Shown here piece after piece: positions 1-10,616 of a DNA stretch of 64,000 nucleotides (position 1 is its first letter; each line of letters opens with the position of its first letter). Source of the DNA: Tetracentron sinense (lineage: Eukaryota; Streptophyta; Magnoliopsida; Trochodendrales; Trochodendraceae); contig CM026565.1 of the NCBI GenBank assembly GCA_015143295.1, positions 15,870,041 through 15,934,040 on the forward strand, given 5' to 3'. The notes below the pieces were generated by a model. The model did no database searches. It was not told the DNA's origin and saw nothing but the letters and a program-made list of their open reading frames with translations. Position numbers and translations under genes: made by a program.

Positions 1-962
1 ATATGTTTCAATAATATATGGAATGGTAAACACTGTTGCAAACATGAGCCTTTCCTCTATTCGAAATGCATCTTTACATTTTTGGATAGCTAAGAGTGTA
101 TTTATGATTGTTCTAGCATTTCTTGGAGTTATAACTAAAAATTTCAGGATTTCAAATTTTTCATAATAATTGAATTTTGCGATTATTGATGGCAAAAATC
201 CCAAACTTTTGGCCAAATTATCAATAATTTGCGAATTAATTTGCATATTTGACTAGTGAATTTTCTTGTGAAGTTGAAGTTTAATTCCTTGGTTTGATCA
301 ATAATTAGAGATTTAGATTTTGAGTATAAGGTTCAATTAACGCCATTGACATTAAAAGAATGGATATGATTTGATTTTGATGATTTTATTGGGACTAATG
401 AGGTTTGTGACTTTCTAGAAAAAGGAAGCCCCACCCGGGATAATCACAGTGTTTTGAATATGCTGCTGACGAACATAGTAACAAAGTTCTTTGATTTGTT
501 TTTTAAAATTCCCCGAATAATACGCTACTTTTTCGTTGGGCAATTAATTCGTGGATTATTCATGACTTTTTGAAAAAATCGCGATTTTTTCAAAAAGTCG
601 CAAATTTGACAAATTAAACATAAATTATTCACGAATTTTTGAAAAGTCCCGAATAATATCTAATATGTAAAATATTTTTGTTCATAATTTAATAAATATT
701 AATCTTATTTAATATTTTTTCATACCTTACCCGATGTTTTACCAATTTATTTTTGAATTTTGCCAATTTTCCAAAATTTTTCCTAGACGAATAATTCGCA
801 AAGACTTTGTAATTATGGTTGGTATCATATTACTTTCTCTTTATAATTATTAAATTAAATTTTTTATTGTTTCCGTTTTTTTCCCGAAGTTTTCCTGACT
901 TTGCCGATTGTTTTCGAACTAGACCCTTACCGAATTATTCCTGAACCCCAACGTTGTTACTA
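1..962. other. AT-rich intergenic stretch with inverted-repeat remnants
   Basis: No coding region is supported here. The stretch is AT-rich and repeats several related strings (CCGAATAAT, AATTCG, TTATTCA) in both orientations around 500-660 and again near 785-945. This looks like decayed miniature inverted-repeat elements. Borders and target duplications could not be fixed. Confidence 0.4.
564..599. repeat. Perfect 36-bp palindrome
   Basis: The 18-base left arm (GACTTTTTGAAAAAATCG) is followed immediately by its exact reverse complement, with no spacer. Weaker inverted symmetry extends outward (AATTCGTGGATTATTCATG on the left, CATAAATTATTCACGAATT on the right, with extra bases on the right). 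This suggests the core of a MITE-like foldback. Confidence 0.8.
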
Positions 963-970
963 TGCTGATG

Positions 971-1432
971 CAAGGTTTTTAATTTCGAAATTCTCGACGA
1001 TTTCGGCCAGCCAACCTGAACTGAAATCCCGAAATATTGCGGGATTTCGGTGAAATTTCGAAATTCGAAATATTAATATTTTATTAATTATATATATATT
1101 TTATTAATATATATATTAAAAAATTATATTTTATTAAAATTTTATATGTTTATATAAATATTTTATTTTTAAAATTAATATATAAAATTTTGAAATTTTA
1201 GTAAAATTTTGGAATATTTCAGAATTTTAATAAAAAAAAAATAAAAAAAAAATTTAAAAATAAAAAAAATCAGATTTCGGCCGAAATTCCGAAATCTTCG
1301 AAATCCGAAATTTCACCCGAAATTTTCGAAATTTCGGTCGAAATCAGATTTTTGAAATAAACCCAATTTCGATGTCGTTGGGGTTGTCCGAAAGCGAAAT
1401 TTCACGAAATTTCAACGAAATTTTAAACCTTG
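971..1432. mobile_element. hAT-type MITE rich in CGAAATTTC
   Basis: A 462-bp non-coding element is flanked by a perfect 8-bp direct repeat, TGCTGATG (963-970 and 1433-1440). Its ends are inverted (CAAGGTTTTTAATTTCG and, on the other strand, CAAGGTTTAAAATTTCG). Both arms are built from repeated TTTCGAAATTTC-like words around an AT-only centre. The 8-bp duplication and absence of a transposase fit a non-autonomous hAT element. The family name is not known to me. Confidence 0.8.
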
Positions 1433-1440
1433 TGCTGATG

Positions 1441-3399
1441 AAGGATCTCCCTGCTTTTAAATCAGCATGTTGATGACTTGATGGTGATAGACTTTTCATG
1501 AGGAATCTTTCTTGCTTGGTGATGAGTTATGATGTTGGTACATCCTATTATTTTCAATTCAAGCACAATATTTTTTCAACATAGTAATCCAGGTGACATA
1601 ACGATTGATTCGTGGAGAGATAAACCATTTGCAAAGTCTACTTACATCACAATGTGTAAACATTAGAGCATATAGCAGGAGTATATTCGAAGGAATCATG
1701 CTCATACTAAAACTCGAGGGTGAGTTATCTCCAACCAAAGGACTACGATGGAGGCACCTTTTTGATTGTCACACCTGATGATATCTGTTCAAGGCTCATA
1801 AGTATTGGTAAAAATGGTTAGAAAATAGAGGATATCTAGAGGATTTATTTCCAAAATTAGGGAATTAAGAAATCAAGGTCAAAATACCCTTTTAGTACCA
1901 GGTTGAGAAAGTAATCCATTGGTGTAGAGGTAGGGAAATCAAATTCCTTATTGATTTAAGGTTAAATCCTCTCTCTACCCACAGATGAAGGAAAGTGAAA
2001 GAGATTCTTAGAGGCAACCCCAAAGATACTGTACATTTTGGATTTCAAATTCATTACTACAAAGAAGGGTCACTATCCCTTTTTACAGTGTTCAACCATA
2101 ACTCTTGAATTAATTTAAGAGAGAGTTTAGTTGTATTAATAAGAAAGTTACTTGTCATTAATGAGAGAGTTTAGTTGTCTTTGATAAGGAAGTTACTTGT
2201 ATTTAAGAAGAGGTTATAAGAGAGTTTACATGTGAAAACACATGTTAATTATCCAAGTTCATTAGCCTCTATTAAAGTCTAACTTTTATGGTTAGCTAAC
2301 TCTTCTTTATGTACGTTTCATATTGTATGCCAACTAGTATGATATGAAACTCTTATGATATATAAACTTTATGTTAGTACACCCATGTTAATGTCTATGA
2401 ACTTTAAGCTTTAACATAAAGTTAAAAGCAACACATACATGTATGCATGATGCTTAAACATTGTTTCAGCTTCATAAAAAATTTCAGCACGAGTTTCAAT
2501 TCAGACTTAGACATTAGAGTTCAGTATTTTCTAGAATTAATATATTATCATATTATATGATTAAAACCATTCATCTAGCTGTGTGATTAAAACCATTCAG
2601 CTATATGGTGTGATAAGTTCAAGAGCTGGTCCTTAGTGCGATTAGGTCTCTTTTAACCAAGCCAAACGTATCTTTGCTATTCATAAAGGCTCTAGAGTGT
2701 TTCCCAAGTACTCATTGGTGGTGGCAAACCATAAGTATTAAATGCAACTTACCACTTACTAGGTGACTCATGAAACATATCAACTTCGTAATATAGTTGA
2801 TATTAAGTACTTTCTAGCATAATAATTTCATATTGTCACATCCTAATACCCAGCCAGAAAGGTTATGATTTTGCAGTCTTTAAGTTGGATATAGTCACAC
2901 AAGGTCACATTTTTCCAATAATAAATACTTGTATCGAAGATCTCTTTGGGACCTTTGTTGGGTGGTGACAATTTCTTCATTGAGATGTTTTTGTTCGGGC
3001 CTCAAAAGCTGTATAGTATTTGGTGACAAAGATACTTTGTTAATCTGGTTTTTTAGAGTGAGATTCAAGTTTTGGGGATGATTGACTAAGATTTTTCTTT
3101 GATCTGTGGGGTTTTATATTTCTTACAATTACTGGCTATCGAATCATTGTAAGGGACACAGATTTTTACTTGAATTAAGACTTTTCTTTTTCGCTCTTTG
3201 TTACATTGAGAACTTTTGGGTTTGTAGGAGACTAGGAGCCTTTTCGGGTTTCTTTTTCTCTAAGAAATAGTTGCGTGCCCAGTTTAACTCCAGAGATTTG
3301 AAGTTCTTCATTTATCCTCTTTTATAATTTGTTACAATAATATCTTATCTTTATCTTTTTTCTTTCCTTACACATTAAAGAGGCTGCAAAACCAGCCTA
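1441..3399. other. Intergenic, no gene recognised
   Basis: I see no exon, RNA gene or mobile element with definable ends. Short local duplications occur (for example the GAGAGAGTTTAGTTGT words near 2120-2180) and nothing else stands out. Confidence 0.4.
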
Positions 3400-3934
3400 C
3401 TTTGGGTTCTTTTAACCTAGGGTTTTCAAGTGGAGGAGTCCATGGGTCATCTTTTATTGCATTGCCCTATAGTGGGAGGCATTTGGGGGTTCTTCCTCTC
3501 CCGCTTGGGTGTGGAGTGGGTTTTTCCGAGACCTTCCTCCATTTCTTAGCGTCTTGGCCTAGGGAGACGGAGGGGAGTGTGGTGGAGGCAGTGTGGTCAG
3601 TATTGCCGGGAGCGGTAGCTTGGATGGTTTGGAAAGAAAGGAATCGTCGAGTGTTTGAGAACACTTCGGCGTCTCCGTCTCGTATTTGTGCTCAGGTGCA
3701 GATGGCGGTGATGGAATGGGTAGGAATCCATCATGATAGGGAGGAAATCCGTGTGGTGCTAAGCTGAGGTTGTTGTCGTCGGGGGGGGGATGTCTGTCTT
3801 GGCGGGTTTTTAGTCCTGAGTTTCCTTGAGTTTATTGTCTTGTAAACTCTTGGTGCTTTTTTTGTTTGTAGTCCTTGTACTTGGGTTATTTCTCTTTATA
3901 TATTTTTGCGTGTTTACTGATAAAAAAAAAAAAA
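3400..3934 (+). mobile_element. 5'-truncated LINE, 3' end
   Basis: This is the tail of an L1-type non-LTR retrotransposon. One frame carries the zinc-binding zf-RVT end of the reverse transcriptase (HLLLHCPIV...GVEWVFPR near 3440-3530). A second frame carries the usual C-terminal WKERNRRVFE motif near 3630-3660, so at least one frameshift separates them. An untranslated tail ends in a 13-base poly(A) at 3922-3934, which fixes the orientation. Everything upstream (endonuclease, RT core) is missing. Similar fragments occur at 25683-25900 (plus) and 52929-54258 (minus). Confidence 0.8.
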
Positions 3935-3983
3935 GTTATCAATCTTAGATAAATTGCCAAAAAAATTGATAATTCCCTAATTG

Positions 3984-3985
<2 letters not shown>

Positions 3986-4033
<48 letters not shown>

Positions 4034-4034
4034 T
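3986..4034. repeat. (CA)n/(TA)n microsatellite
   Basis: About 15 CA units pass directly into about 10 TA units. Confidence 0.95.
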
Positions 4035-4397
4035 ATATTCCAAGTTGAATCGAGTTGAGTTTTTTAAGTTACTCGACCCCACTAACTTTTGAGTCGAGTC
4101 GAGTTTTCGGGTTTTTGGACCATGATTTTATTAACTATTGTACCAAAGTAACTAACATTTTGAAATAGATATATACACTTGTTTACTCATTACATATATC
4201 TCTGTTTTATTACACATATTTTTTAAATTTTAAATAAGAATGATAAAGTTAATTTTTCACCGATATATTTTTTTTCGAGTCAATTGATTGGCTTTAGTGT
4301 TTCCCCTATAATTATTCAGGGCCTCAACAAAAAGATTTTGATGCAGGAGCTAAATCTGGTTAAGAAGCCCAGAAAATTCAAGATTTTCTCTTATGGG

Positions 4398-4895
4398 CCC
4401 CACTTAGATCTACATAGGGCTGCATTTGAATTTGTTATTAAATGGGTCAGCTCCTTGAGTGGGCTAGATTAATTTGGGTTTAAGTCAAAGTCTATTAGTA
4501 GAGTTTCTTGATTTTTACAATGAATAGTATTTTTCAGATTACTATAACTAGTAAATTCTGAGTTGAGTTATTGGAACTTTATTTTAATTTGAAATCTTTT
4601 ATTTCAAGTAGATCTTCTTTCGTTTTTAGAAGTTTGAGATTCTCTTGGACCCCACTTGGATCTTCATAGGGCCGTACATTTGAATTTATGTTATTAAGGG
4701 TCAGCTCCTTGAGTGGGCTGGATTAATTTGGGTTTAAGTCAAAGTCTATTAGTAGAGTCTCTTGATTTTTACAATAAATAGTAATTTTCAGATTACTATA
4801 ACTAGTAAATTCTGAGTTGAGTTATTAGAAGTTTATTTTAATTTGATATCTTTTATTTCAAGTAGATCTTCTTTTGTTTTTAGAAGTTTGATATT
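4398..4895 (+). repeat. 252-bp tandem duplication
   Basis: Two adjacent copies start at 4398 and 4650 (both with CCCCACTT.GATCT.CATAGGG). They stay in step at a 252-bp offset with scattered substitutions, and the second copy fades near 4895. No coding content is evident. The duplication seems fairly old from the number of mismatches. Confidence 0.85.
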
Positions 4896-6225
4896 CTTTT
4901 AATTACTTAAGAATAAGAGTCAAGTTAGATTGAGTTTCTAAGTTGGGATTAGAATAGGAATAAGAAAGGAAATTTCAGCCATTTATATATAGGCTTTGAG
5001 TTGAGTCTTTTGTTAGTAGTTTTTATGTTGATTTGAGAATTTTGAAGATTAGTAAGAGAGACTTATTCCTTCTAGCTTGCTGAAGCTGATTCAGTGATTG
5101 GTTGTTCTATTGATTTCTACAAAGTTTCACATATAATCTACATTGAAAAAATCTAGCCGACTATTGAGGCAAGTTCATGCATCAATTTTGATTCAATGGA
5201 AGCCTGATAATACATCTCTCTAATTTCTTGTTGCTGCATTTTGTTTTCTTAAGTTCAGAAATTAGGGTTACTTAAATTTTTTCTAAATTATAGGGCCTGG
5301 AAAACTGGAAATTTTTACTTATTTTCTGGGATTTGATTTAATCTTCAAATTGAAACTTGGCTTTTGTTATTAGATCACTATTCTACATTTGAGTGCTGTC
5401 AATTTTCACTCCATATCAAACTCCCAGGGTTAACTGAGAAATTTTATCTTTTCAGAAGATTCTAGATTTGTCCCCAATTATCCAAAGTTCCAATTGAGTG
5501 CCCTATGCACATCCGATCAACCTAAAATTTACTCCAGACCTGTATTTGGGTCTCCAGAATTTAACTTCGGGATCTAAAGTCTAAAATTGCCAAAGACCCC
5601 TTGAGACAGATTTGCCATATTAGGGTTTAGTAATTTTAGGTTGAGAAATTCAAGGCTACATTTCTGCAACGCTATCAGATTTAAGGTGGAAAGTGAACAA
5701 TAAATTGAGGTTTCAATAAGTTTTCAATTCTTCACCTCATAAATGCAAAAAATCATCTTTTGATCTATTTTTATTGCATCAGAATTTTCACAAATATGAT
5801 TTACTTTTCATGTAATCATATGCTAAAGTAGGCCTAAATCTATGTTAAACAAGATAATGAGAATAAATAAAAAAGAAACGAACCCTCTGGGTGATAATCA
5901 CATACACAACATTGTATTGTTGATTTCTCCCATATTTTGAGGACTAGATTTACGATTTCTCTACTAGTATTGTTGATGTTCATAAGAGAACCCAATTACG
6001 CGGATGAGGTTTTTTTATGGAATTCATCAAAAAATGTTTGTTTGGTTGAAATTTTTTCAATATATCAATTTGTATTTTGGAGAATTTTAATTTCGTAAAA
6101 AAATGACTCAAAACATATTTATATTTTGCATAATGTGAAATATCGGCAGGTATTCTGAGAATGTTCTTGTAAAATTATAATTATTAAATTACCATGGGAC
6201 TTAGTTTCATTAAGGTTGGAAACTA
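4896..6225. other. Intergenic, no gene recognised
   Basis: AT-rich sequence without a convincing exon, mobile-element end or structured RNA. Confidence 0.4.
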
Positions 6226-7065
6226 ATACGCACACACACAAGGTTCTGAATGTCGATATCACATGACACGCGGAGCCATGGAAAAAAAGATATATCGGGG
6301 TTATATCACAGGATATATTGATATCACGAGAATAATATTCCACGTGGAGGGAAAAATTCAAAAGAATAATGAAAAACATGAAATTTTTCATTGAACCTTC
6401 AGGAAATGTTAAAATAGATGTTAATATACATTTGAAAATAATTGTTTTTGAAAAAATAACAATGTATATAAGAGATGCAATGAGAAGAGGCCCAAAGATG
6501 TGCGCTAATGCGGACGACAATGTATGATTCACTAATATTGATGTAACTTACTTAAAAAGCTTCATTCATTTCTCAATCAAGCATAACAATTAATTCAAAT
6601 ACAATTAGTTTCATACATCGGGCCAAAACGCATAACATATAAAAACTTACTTCAATTGAACAAGTATAAACCTTGAAATTTGAAAAATTTAAGTTTCTCC
6701 AAAACTTTTCTCCCTAAAATAAGTCAATTTAAATAAATCGTTTACATTGTCGAGAAATTTCTGGTGATCTTCCACTTTCCCAAGCGTTGAAACCTTCGGT
6801 TGAGTTTTCCATACGTTTCCCCCAAGCTTCCAAGCATGGAGTGGATCAAGCTCCCAAGTCCCAAGCCCCGTTTTACTCAAAAATGGCCAAAAACCCTCTA
6901 TATAGAATGTCACACGATATATGGGATATATCGTGTGATATATCCCATATATCGCATGATATCCTACAAGAAAATGCCAAAAGTAGTGTTAAAAAAATAT
7001 CGACCGATATATCCGACATATCGTGCGATATATTTGGATATGTCGCACGATATTTTTGAAATGTT
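6226..7065. mobile_element. Non-autonomous repeat rich in CGATATATCG words
   Basis: Both ends carry clustered short palindromes of the type CGATATATCG and GATATCAC (6257-6340 and 6905-7056). The middle is ordinary AT-rich sequence. Part of the left half (GTCGATATCAC, then AAAAATTC...CATTGAACCTTC, then AGAGATGCAATGAGAAG) recurs in the same order at 63725-63960. It is therefore a dispersed repeat family and not a local accident. No transposase is present and I could not define a target duplication. A MITE or other non-autonomous DNA element is the likeliest class. Confidence 0.5.
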
Positions 7066-7491
7066 TTAAAAATTGAAGTATCTTATATAGATATTTTAGG
7101 ACCCATCTAAATCGACATTTCAAACCATGCACACACATATAAATAAATCCTTTTTATTTGATGCAATTCCATGATAGTGGTCTTCATGTTTTGCATTTTG
7201 TTTTGTATATCTTGTACAATGCATATGGAGGTTAAAAGGGAGGAAAATACTGTGCCGTGCCCCAAACAATATCGATGCACTTGTAGAATTGTACGTGGGG
7301 ATTGACATCATACACGTTGTATACGTTGTCCCATACCTTAATATAGCATACTTATTTATATATTAGTATAAAAGAACTAAAGCAAAGGATCTGGTAGATG
7401 CATGGCCACGTGGTCATGTAGTGCACGTTTTCTGGTATACCATACAGTCTTCTTTTGTGTATGATGTGAACAGCCAACTTTCTTGGAGTAG
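7066..7491. other. Region just upstream of the first recognised host exon
   Basis: No exon could be recognised. If the gene's earlier exons are in this window they are too short or too weakly conserved for me to see. An in-frame TAG at 7489-7491 closes the exon frame on the left. Confidence 0.35.
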
Positions 7492-7603
7492 AAAGGCTTT
7501 AAATGTCTTTGGTTTGGGAATGATTTCAATAGGGATTCTGACAAGATGATTTTTGAGCGTTTACAAAAAGAATTTGAAGCTGCACGAGCTGCTCAAACTG
7601 AAG
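7492..7603 (+). CDS. CENP-O-like exon a
   Basis: The exon encodes [15 protein letters not shown]... then [19 protein letters not shown] and ends in phase 1 at a GTAACT donor. The left border is the uncertain one. I chose the AG at 7490-7491 because an in-frame TAG sits exactly there and the tract before it is partly pyrimidine-rich. If this were instead a first exon, the ATG at 7546 would be a possible start. Confidence 0.65.
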
Positions 7604-10584
7604 GTAACTTCTAAATTTAATGCTTTTTATAGGTTTTATATGTCACTGTTGTTGCTTTTACTGTTTATGCTGGTCTTTGTCGTAGTTGTTTGGTGTTTCT
7701 AGCAGTGCTCCTTGCCATGCTTATATTTCTTTTGATTCTTTTAAATTTTAAATGCACCGAGATGTCAGCTTTGAAGCATCTTTCATGTTTTCTTCTTGTT
7801 CCCCTTTTTTCCTTTCTTTTCTCTGTTTCGTTTTCTCTGGTAATTAATCAATTGTTTTCAGATGTAGTAAGTGATATGCTGATTCCTCAGAAATTTCGGT
7901 TTGCATTCTATAAGTACTTGACCAGTAATTATAAATGTGATTGGGAGAGGCCAAAAGTGGAGCAGTTATTCAGACCAATCCATGGAGGAAGTTTGACTAA
8001 CTAGGTATCACTTAGTGAAGTTATTAAAAAATGACGGCCTGATGATGACCTCCTTCTAACAGTTGTTACTTATTATGGTCATAATTTTAGTAGAACTTTA
8101 TGTTATTGAGCTAAAATGAATCCCTCAATAACCCTTCTTGAAGATACTTTGTTTGTTGCAAAAGCTTAGTGATGTAGATTATCTAGACTCCCATTTTACT
8201 TTGGCCAAAAGGGAGTGCAAGTAAGAAATGGCGACCCTGCGAGGGTCGATTACAATCATAAAATGTGGCTATCACCTGCCTTCTTTTTGGGGAAAGTAGG
8301 ACTTTACATCATAAGATGGGATGTGAATTCATTTTTAGAATAAGGATAGTTCTGCTAGCAGCTTAAATTTACTTTGTCGAAGGGTAAGTAGTGACGGATA
8401 ATACCATTAACTAGTAAAAGGGCACACGATGTATGCAAACATACATTTTCTTCAATCAGTTTGTGGGGTTGTACTTGTACGAAGTACATCATGGACTTCA
8501 TATTTCTTATTAGTGGCATTACATGTGACACAGATGTAGGAGTGGTTGAGAAACATCATTCAATGGATGCCACCCGAAGCTCTTATGTTTTCTTGGGACA
8601 TTAATGATCTAGCCTGAGGGTCTTAACTATTATATCGATTATGTTTCATTAATGTTTAAATTTGATAAGACCAATGTTTTAAAAGGTGTGAGGCTTACGC
8701 CTTAAGGCTCATCTCGAGGCGAGAATCGAGATCAAGGAATACGTTTCAAGAACTTGAGGCTTATGCCTCAGAGTGTGAGGCTCGCTTTATACTTGAGGTG
8801 TGCGCCTCAAACAATGACAAAAAATAGGGTTCTAACCACATAACATAGACTTAATAAATAGTTTTTTCTTTTCTCATTTTTTTTGGTGACTTCACAATTT
8901 TATGAGAGGCAAATCTTGCTTGCCTCTCATAAATTGAGTTTTCATCTATATAAGGGTTGACTCATTTGTATAATATGTCCTATATGTATTTAAGTTATGT
9001 TGCGAGGATTCTTTAAGACAACAGGCTTGTCTTGTGTCAAAATGTGTGGACACGGACACGACTGTTGTGACTCATATAAGAAGAATTTATGCATTTAGGA
9101 CGCAGATGAACATGGACACGACTGTCCCTGATACCCTTAGACTTTTAGTGTTTATAATATAAAAAGTATACATCTGCATATAATTCATAAATTTTAGCAA
9201 ACTCTTTTTTAACTCTCATCATCAGAAAAGAAAAACCAGTAGGGAAAGAGGGGAAGAACCACGTTCCATTTGTTTTCAACAGAAAAAATAAAGAAAGAAT
9301 AGGAGGAAATATCGATTTCTATAAAAGGAGAGAGAGAGAGAAGAGAGGAGACACTAGATAGAAAGAGGGGGTGGGGGGGTTGAGTTTAGGTCACAAAAAC
9401 CTCTTTAAGATTAATTCTCTTTGAGCTTAGCATTAATATTTATAATTAATATATATTTATTATTTTATTAGTTAATTAATTTATATACTTTAATTCATAC
9501 TTTATTTATATTGTTTGATGAATTGTAGTTTGTAATACATTACTTAGTGTTGTTTGCAATAATTTTGCTTTTATATTTAATTTTTATAATCTTTTAGTAT
9601 TATTCATATGTGGCCTGGTCCTGAGGGTAGGACTTGGATAGACCCCAACCCTGTCATTGAAAGCCCTACTGCCTGGCCATGCAGTCTTTATTGAAAGTTA
9701 TGATATTTTTAATTTTATTATTGTTGAAGGGCATAAAAATCATTTCATTTGAATGCTCACTTGCCCTTCCCACTCTCTCTCTCTCTCAATGGGTGGACCA
9801 ATTGGTCCCTCTCTGTTTGTAGGTGGACCATATGGTCTCCCTCTCGCTTTTTTGGTATGGTTTCCTGCATCTCCCCAAGATACCTCTGATGGTTGTATGT
9901 TATATGCCTTGTTGATCAAATATCATAAAATGAAATGATGACAAATGACATTGTAGACATTGACTATGTTCTTCAACCCTTGATATGAAGTGCAGAGAAA
10001 AAAAAATAAAATTTGAAGTGCAGTCCATCCTGGTTTCTTTATCGGCTTATTATACGACAAATGACATTGTAGATATAAATGGTACTTAAATCACTTGGCA
10101 AAATGTTAATCATCCGCAATCTATGAGGGGTGACTGGTTCAGGTTGGTGGGTTGAACACATGGTCCTATAACAATTCAATCTTGAAGCTCAACCCATCAT
10201 TTATATTAAGTAAAACTAAATTCTTTGGTGTTCATCAAGCGACCACCTCAGGTGCCTTAGCTAACCTCTCCTCAGTCCAATAGTTATTTGGATGTTGAAT
10301 GTTGGGGTGCACATGGGTACGGGTCAAACCTTGAACTGGACCGAACCGACCACCATGTTTTGGTTTGGTTCGGTTTTTTTAAAGTCTCGGTTCGGTTTTG
10401 GGTCCTATTTTACTTAAACTGATTTTCTTTGGTTCGGTTCTGGTTTGTTCCAATTTGAAACCGAACCGAACCAAACCGAACTTAGAACCAAATGTGGAAC
10501 CCGCGAACCGAACTAAGAACCGAATGTGGAGCCGAGAACTGAAAACCGTATGAGAATCAAACTGAACCGGTTCTGGGTCTATAA

Positions 10585-10616
<32 letters not shown>

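Noticed and set aside
6119-6532. 137-codon minus-strand frame
   Set aside because: Falls in a dispersed AT-rich repeat. Composition-driven hydrophobic translation without a family match.
1-7490. Search for the missing 5' exons of the CENP-O-like gene
   Set aside because: No segment had both plausible splice borders and recognisable residues, so none is reported.
7690-8004. 104-codon open frame just after exon a
   Set aside because: Hydrophobic, T-rich translation with no domain. It lies in an intron between phase-matched exons.
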